From NCBI RefSeq assembly GCF_900102085.1, contig NZ_FMVM01000021.1, forward strand, positions 47,665 through 111,664: a stretch of DNA of 64,000 bases. The letters run 5' to 3'. The notes below the pieces were generated by a model. That model was not told where the DNA came from. It did no database searches and saw only the letters and a list, made by a program, of their open reading frames with translations. Source of the stretch: Paenibacillus polysaccharolyticus. Its GTDB lineage: Bacteria; Bacillota; Bacilli; Paenibacillales; Paenibacillaceae. Of this stretch, positions 59,949 through 64,000 are shown one piece after another; positions within the stretch are counted from its first letter, which is position 1; the number at the start of each line of letters is the position of its first letter. A program made the translations under genes and the position numbers.

Positions 59949-62741
59949 TCAGCCTGTATTCCGCAATCCTGCTGCAATACCATTAATGGTCAACAATACT
60001 TCACGAAGTAGTTCGGTATCATCCTCACCACGTTCCCGCATGTCACGCAGTTCACTTAGCAACTGTACTTGCATGTAGGAAAGTGGATCAACATACGGAT
60101 TACGCAAACGAATCGATTCCTGAATTACAGGTACATCATCCAGAATTTCAGCTTCACCTGTAATTTTCAGAATCAGCTCTTTGGTAAGCTTAAACTCCGA
60201 TTCGATCTGACCGAAGATACGGTCACGAGCTTCTTTATTGGAAGTCATGGCCGAATACTCTTTAGCAATCACGAGATCTGCTTTGGCAACCGCCATTTGC
60301 ACCGTATCAATCAGCGTACGGAAGAACGGGAAGTTAGCATACATTTCTTTCAGGACGTTCAGGTTCTCCTCTTTGCCCTGATAGTAACTTTGCAACCCCG
60401 TACCTGCCGCATACCAGGCCGGAAGCAAGTAACGGCTTTGTGTCCAGGCAAATACCCAAGGAATCGCACGCAAGTCTTCAAACTTGTCACTGCCCTTCCG
60501 TTTGGATGGACGTGAACCAATATTGAGTTCGCCTACTTCTGGAAGCGGCGTAGACTCTTTAAAGAACGTGAAGAAATCCGGGTCACGGAAAATGAGATCC
60601 TGATACTTCGTCAGTGACACTTCCGAGATGTCCTTAATAATCTCATCCCAAGCTTGCTCTGACGCCGACTCTTGCGGCTCCAGACCATTCAAAGCCGCTG
60701 TGATTAGCGCCGAAGTAGCCTGCTCCAAACTGCGGTAAGCAATTCCTTGGAGAGAATAACGAGATGAAATAACTTCACCTTGCTCCGTAATTTTGATGCC
60801 GCCGCCAATCGTATGAGGAGGCTGTGCAAGAATACTACGGTTCAGTGGCATGCCGCCACGTCCGAGCGCTCCGCCGCGTCCGTGGAAGAATTTCAGCTTC
60901 ACACCATGCTCATTGCCCACAGCCGTAATCGCATTCATCGCTACGCGCAGTTCCCAGTTTGCCGTAACTACACCGCCATCTTTATTACTGTCGGAGTATC
61001 CAAGCATAATTTCGTGCAACTCATTACGTCCAGTCACGCTTGCACGATATATAGGTAAGTTAAACAACCGTTGCATAATTTCCGATGCTGCATGAAGGTC
61101 GTCAATCGTTTCAAACAACGGAACAGCTTGCAGTGTAGAGATCACTTCACCGTTTGCCCCTTTGGAGAACAAACCAACCTCTTTGGCAAATACCATCACT
61201 TCAAGTAGATCACTTGCTCCTTGTGTCATACTGATCAAGTAACTCGTGATACAGCTTGTACCGAACTCATTCTGTGCACGCTTAATTGCGCGGAAGACAT
61301 CCAGACACTCTCTCGTTCCTTCCGTGTACTGATGATACGGGGAAGTAAGTGGTCTTGGATCATCCAGCAAACGAGCAAGCAGATCGATTTTTCCGTCTTC
61401 TGTCAGACGTGCATAATCGTCTACAATATTCATTTTTGCTAAAATTTCCGACATCGCACTTTCATGCTCTTTGCTGTGCTGACGCACATCCAGAGCAGCG
61501 GTATGGAATCCGAAAAGTTCAACCTGACGAATCATTTTACGCACTGTAGTATCTGCTACATAGTCAGCAAAATGATGACGCAAGCTACGGTCGATAATTA
61601 ACAGATCATCAATCAGATCTTGAGCGTTCTGGTAGCGATCCGGCTGACCAACCTTGTTCTCATCAAGGACATTGTTCAGCTTGGCAATCATGTAGGCCAG
61701 TTTAATGCGATAAGGCTCTTTTTCATTACGCCAAATGTCCACTTTTTTCAAAGTAACACAGTTGCGATCCTGCTCAATCGACTGCGCCAGTTCATCCGAG
61801 ATATGAATGATGTTGGTGCTGAAGCTGAGGTGTCCCATAAGTTCAATCATAATCCGCTGATACTCACGCAAAGCGAGCTTGCGTTGCATGAGAAGCGTTT
61901 GCCATGTTACATCTGAAGTTACCGATGGATTTCCATCCCGGTCTCCACCAATCCAGGAACCGAAACGCAAATACGTCGGCACATGCCAGTCATGGTCTGG
62001 ATAAAATTTATTCAGGCAACGTTCCAGTTCCTGATATACATCCGGAAGTACGTGGAACAACGTTTCATGAAAGTAATACATCCCGTTCCGCACTTCATCG
62101 AGTACAGTCGGTTTGCGATCGCGAAGCTCATCTGTCTGCCAGAGCGTAATAACCTCATTCAACAGTTTCTCACGCAGTTGTTCACGTTCACGCAACGTCA
62201 GCGTAGGATTATCCAGTAGCATGACATCTTCAGAAATCCGTTTATGGATATCCAGAATAACCCGGCGCATCGCTTCTGTCGGGTGAGCTGTCATCACGAG
62301 TTCCAGTGATAAATCATCCAGAATCTCTTCTACTTCGGTATGAGACAATCCACGTTCTTTTAGGTCCTGTACTGCCTTTTCAATCGAACCTGGCTGTACA
62401 GCATCTCCCGCAGAACGCTCATAATCCCGTTTACGCCGAATCCGATGGTTTTGTTCAGCAATATTAACTAATTGAAAATAAATAGCGAAAGCTCGAATAA
62501 CCTGATGACGATTGTCCGAGTCTAATTCCTGGATCATCGTTTTGAACTCTTCATACAGTTCTGGCAAAAACTCTGCACGCAACGATTTGCTCGTTTCCCG
62601 AATCTTCTCAACGACATCTAGAAGCTCCGTGCCTCCTTGATGGACAAGAACTTCTCCGAGTATGTTGCCCAGGAACCGCACGTCTCGCCGAAGCAGGTTG
62701 TTGGATTGGCTTTTGCTGGCGGTTACCGTAGTTTCAGTCAT
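59949..62741 (-). CDS. ppc: Phosphoenolpyruvate carboxylase
   Basis: A 930-residue anaplerotic enzyme forming oxaloacetate from phosphoenolpyruvate and bicarbonate. Seen: the catalytic His motif VMTAHPTEAMRR (about residue 145), FGSWIGGDRDGNPSVT, the second signature LGYSDSNKDGG, the mobile loop FHGRGGALGRGG, and the C-terminal RNTG tail that binds the allosteric site. The start is ATG 62741 (MTETTVTASK), with GGGAGG six bases upstream; the frame extends 22 codons further without a binding site. Full length for the bacterial type. It supplies oxaloacetate for aspartate, which is also the precursor of diaminobutyrate. Confidence 0.98.
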   Translation of the reverse strand: MTETTVTASKSQSNNLLRRDVRFLGNILGEVLVHQGGTELLDVVEKIRETSKSLRAEFLPELYEEFKTMIQELDSDNRHQVIRAFAIYFQLVNIAEQNHRIRRKRDYERSAGDAVQPGSIEKAVQDLKERGLSHTEVEEILDDLSLELVMTAHPTEAMRRVILDIHKRISEDVMLLDNPTLTLREREQLREKLLNEVITLWQTDELRDRKPTVLDEVRNGMYYFHETLFHVLPDVYQELERCLNKFYPDHDWHVPTYLRFGSWIGGDRDGNPSVTSDVTWQTLLMQRKLALREYQRIMIELMGHLSFSTNIIHISDELAQSIEQDRNCVTLKKVDIWRNEKEPYRIKLAYMIAKLNNVLDENKVGQPDRYQNAQDLIDDLLIIDRSLRHHFADYVADTTVRKMIRQVELFGFHTAALDVRQHSKEHESAMSEILAKMNIVDDYARLTEDGKIDLLARLLDDPRPLTSPYHQYTEGTRECLDVFRAIKRAQNEFGTSCITSYLISMTQGASDLLEVMVFAKEVGLFSKGANGEVISTLQAVPLFETIDDLHAASEIMQRLFNLPIYRASVTGRNELHEIMLGYSDSNKDGGVVTANWELRVAMNAITAVGNEHGVKLKFFHGRGGALGRGGMPLNRSILAQPPHTIGGGIKITEQGEVISSRYSLQGIAYRSLEQATSALITAALNGLEPQESASEQAWDEIIKDISEVSLTKYQDLIFRDPDFFTFFKESTPLPEVGELNIGSRPSKRKGSDKFEDLRAIPWVFAWTQSRYLLPAWYAAGTGLQSYYQGKEENLNVLKEMYANFPFFRTLIDTVQMAVAKADLVIAKEYSAMTSNKEARDRIFGQIESEFKLTKELILKITGEAEILDDVPVIQESIRLRNPYVDPLSYMQVQLLSELRDMRERGEDDTELLREVLLTINGIAAGLRNTG

Positions 62742-63322
62742 GCTTATCCTCCCATCTGATCGTTCCATTCGTACACGTAAATTTGACACCTTCATAACAT
62801 CATACAATAAAATGGTACGAAAATCTTTATTTTTCTACTAGTAAAAATGGGGATTATCCCCGAAATACATCACAAAAACACGCTTTTTTATTCATTTTCT
62901 TGTTCTGCTTCTATGAATAGCCATATGCTGTCGCATGATACCTTTTTCACGTACTTTTTATACCTTGAACATCTCATAACTAATCTAAAAAATTAATAAT
63001 TATGCAGTCACATTATTCTAGGTTTTGGAATACGGAAGTAGGCTTTCAATTCTCCAGTTTTAGCATTCATGGATAACAGGCGCTCCTAAGAAACATGACC
63101 GGCAAAGCAAGCTTTTGTATACTTTACCACACTGACGCAATGAATTAAAGAGAAATTTCGATTTTCTAACACTTACCGTTGTCTTTTGACATATTTCTTA
63201 TGTATTTCACAGTAAAATTTGTTTGTCCCCCATAACTTAACACTCCTCCTGCTACATAATGTTCTTGTGTATTTGGGCAGATTACTTGATAGTTCGTACA
63301 ACATAAAGGAGGAGTTCACATC
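62742..63322. other. AT-rich gap between ppc and the small secreted-protein gene
   Basis: Divergent promoter region of about 580 bases without a gene. A perfect 13-base palindrome (ggggattatcccc, 62849-62861) lies about 110 bases ahead of the ppc start and could be an operator. A plus-strand TTGACA at about 63187 is followed by a poor -10, so the promoter of the small gene is not certain. Confidence 0.5.
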
Positions 63323-63682
63323 ATGAAAAAAGCCACAACCATTATTGCTTCCATGTTAGTCGTTGCCGCAATGGCTGGTTCTGCAGGTGCTGAGGGCCAT
63401 ATGAGCAACGGGATGGATACCAACGGTTCACGTGTAAAGTCTTATCAGAATAGCAACTACATGGACCGTACAAACAGCAACTTGAACATGAACATGGATG
63501 GTAACTATCGTACCAATGGGGATTACCGAAACAATGGGGATTACCGCACTAACAGTGTACGTACAAATGCAGCTACAACAACAGACCGCGACAACGGAAT
63601 GGACTGGGGATGGCTTGGTTTGCTCGGGTTGCTGGGACTGGCCGGTATGCGTAAGAGAGCAACTGATCATCACGAGCGTTAA
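63323..63682 (+). CDS. Small secreted protein with C-terminal WGxxGxxG-type motif
   Basis: A 119-residue protein with a classical signal peptide (KKATTIIASMLVVAAMAGSAGAEG, cleavage near residue 23). The middle is rich in Asn, Asp, Tyr and Arg with an imperfect repeat (RTNGDYRNNGDYRTN). The end has DWGWLGLLGLLGLAGMRKRA: Trp-Gly, glycine-spaced hydrophobic residues, then basic residues. This is the layout of the WGxxGxxG family of Bacillales, whose C-terminus resembles a sorting or membrane-retention tag. Function is unknown. ATG 63323 is preceded by AAGGAGGAG at eight bases. It stands alone between hairpins. Confidence 0.85.
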   Translation: MKKATTIIASMLVVAAMAGSAGAEGHMSNGMDTNGSRVKSYQNSNYMDRTNSNLNMNMDGNYRTNGDYRNNGDYRTNSVRTNAATTTDRDNGMDWGWLGLLGLLGLAGMRKRATDHHER

Positions 63683-63714
63683 TGGATTGGTTCTTTTGTG
63701 AAAAAAAGGATCTC

Positions 63715-63751
63715 CGCTACTAAGCTGGTCATCACTGACCTTTAGCGTAGC
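63715..63751 (+). terminator. Imperfect hairpin after the small secreted-protein gene
   Basis: CGCTAC, TAAG and TGGTCA pair with TGACC, TTTA and GCGTAG around a four-base loop. No T-run follows, so its role as a terminator is uncertain. Confidence 0.4.
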
Positions 63752-63758
63752 AACATAA

Positions 63759-63806
63759 AAGAGCCGAACCCATTGTGTACTGCTTCACACAATGGGTTCG
63801 GCTCTT
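63759..63806. repeat. 20-bp perfect inverted repeat
   Basis: Arms at 63759-63778 and 63787-63806 are exact reverse complements with an eight-base loop. There is an A-run on the left, so on the minus strand it is followed by T residues (TTTTATG). It may be a terminator for minus-strand transcription, or part of a dispersed intergenic repeat. Confidence 0.7.
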
Positions 63807-63878
63807 AGATACATACAAGGCGATCTGTGCCTTAGATCCGCCTCCTAACACGATATATCAACGTTTCAGATTCATTAC

Positions 63879-63915
63879 AAAAAAAGTCTCTGCTATAAGT
63901 GCAGAGACTTTTTTG
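63879..63915. terminator. Bidirectional terminator downstream of tRNA-Gly
   Basis: AAAAAAGTCTCTGC and GCAGAGACTTTTTT form a perfect stem with a short loop and T-runs on both strands. It ends transcription just after the minus-strand tRNA. Confidence 0.88.
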
Positions 63916-63923
63916 AATCAGTA

Positions 63924-63994
63924 AGCGGGTGATGGGAATCGAACCCACGCTATTAGCTTGGAAGGCTAAAGTTCTACCATTGAACTACACCCGC
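63924..63994 (-). tRNA. tRNA-Gly (anticodon TCC)
   Basis: On the minus strand, 71 bases fold as a cloverleaf: acceptor GCGGGTG / CACCCGC with discriminator T, D-arm AGTTCAATGGTAGAACT, anticodon arm TTAGC-CTTCCAA-GCTAA with TCC in the loop, and T-arm GTGGGTTCGATTCCCAT. CCA is not encoded. It decodes GGA and probably GGG. Confidence 0.95.
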
Positions 63995-64000
63995 ATAAAC

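Noticed and set aside
1..64000. CRISPR arrays, phage genes, integrases or full insertion sequences
   Set aside because: No regularly spaced short repeats, cas genes, transposase or integrase motifs were seen. The only mobile signal is the non-coding MITE-like element.

Overview
The window comes from a low-to-mid GC, endospore-forming Gram-positive bacterium, almost certainly a Paenibacillus. The evidence is a complete polymyxin-type nonribosomal peptide synthetase (NRPS) locus, a gerABC spore-germinant receptor operon, a SAM-I riboswitch, a glmS ribozyme, the sigW-rsiW-cdaA-cdaR-glmM-glmS block typical of Bacillales, and strong GGAGG-type ribosome binding sites. Nearly every gene is on the minus strand. 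The exceptions are a WYL-type regulator (6841-7887) and a small secreted WGxxGxxG-like protein (63323-63682).

Layout. 1-700: 5' part of an amino-acid permease behind a SAM-I riboswitch and a consensus promoter. 741-4843: gerA-gerB-gerC. 5077-7887: soluble PAS chemoreceptor, PhnB-like VOC protein and divergent WYL regulator. 7959-48889: polymyxin synthetase, read in transcription order as pmxA, pmxB, pmxC, pmxD, pmxE. 49593-50876: a diaminobutyrate aminotransferase (ectB-like) directly upstream on the same strand. 50877-51738: AT-rich gap without a convincing gene. 51739-59693: glmS (with ribozyme), glmM, cdaR, cdaA, rsiW, sigW. 59949-62741: phosphoenolpyruvate carboxylase. 63323-64000: small secreted protein, hairpins and a tRNA-Gly(TCC).

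How the NRPS works. Domain order and A-domain specificity residues read from the translations give PmxE (starter C, then Dab-Thr-D-Dab-Dab-Dab, terminal C), PmxA (C remnant, D-hydrophobic, Leu/Ile-like, Dab, Dab, terminal C) and PmxB (C remnant, Thr, thioesterase). The predicted product is acyl-Dab-Thr-D-Dab-Dab-Dab-D-X6-(Leu/Ile)7-Dab-Dab-Thr. This is a polymyxin of the B/E side of the family (aliphatic residue 7) with D-Dab at position 3. In known polymyxins the thioesterase closes a ring from Thr10 to the side chain of Dab4. PmxC and PmxD are two ABC exporters, and the ectB-like enzyme would supply Dab, the most-used monomer (6 of 10 positions).

Most notable points: near-identical Dab modules shared between pmxE and pmxA, which suggests gene conversion; full C domains at subunit C-termini facing truncated C remnants at the next subunit's N-terminus; a cysteine in place of serine in the thioesterase nucleophile motif; a MITE-like Paenibacillus repeat between pmxD and pmxE; an Ala/Glu-rich insertion in one Dab A domain; and the Dab-supply gene beside the cluster. 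The system is a member of a known family (polymyxins), not a new system type. The exact congener cannot be fixed from sequence alone.
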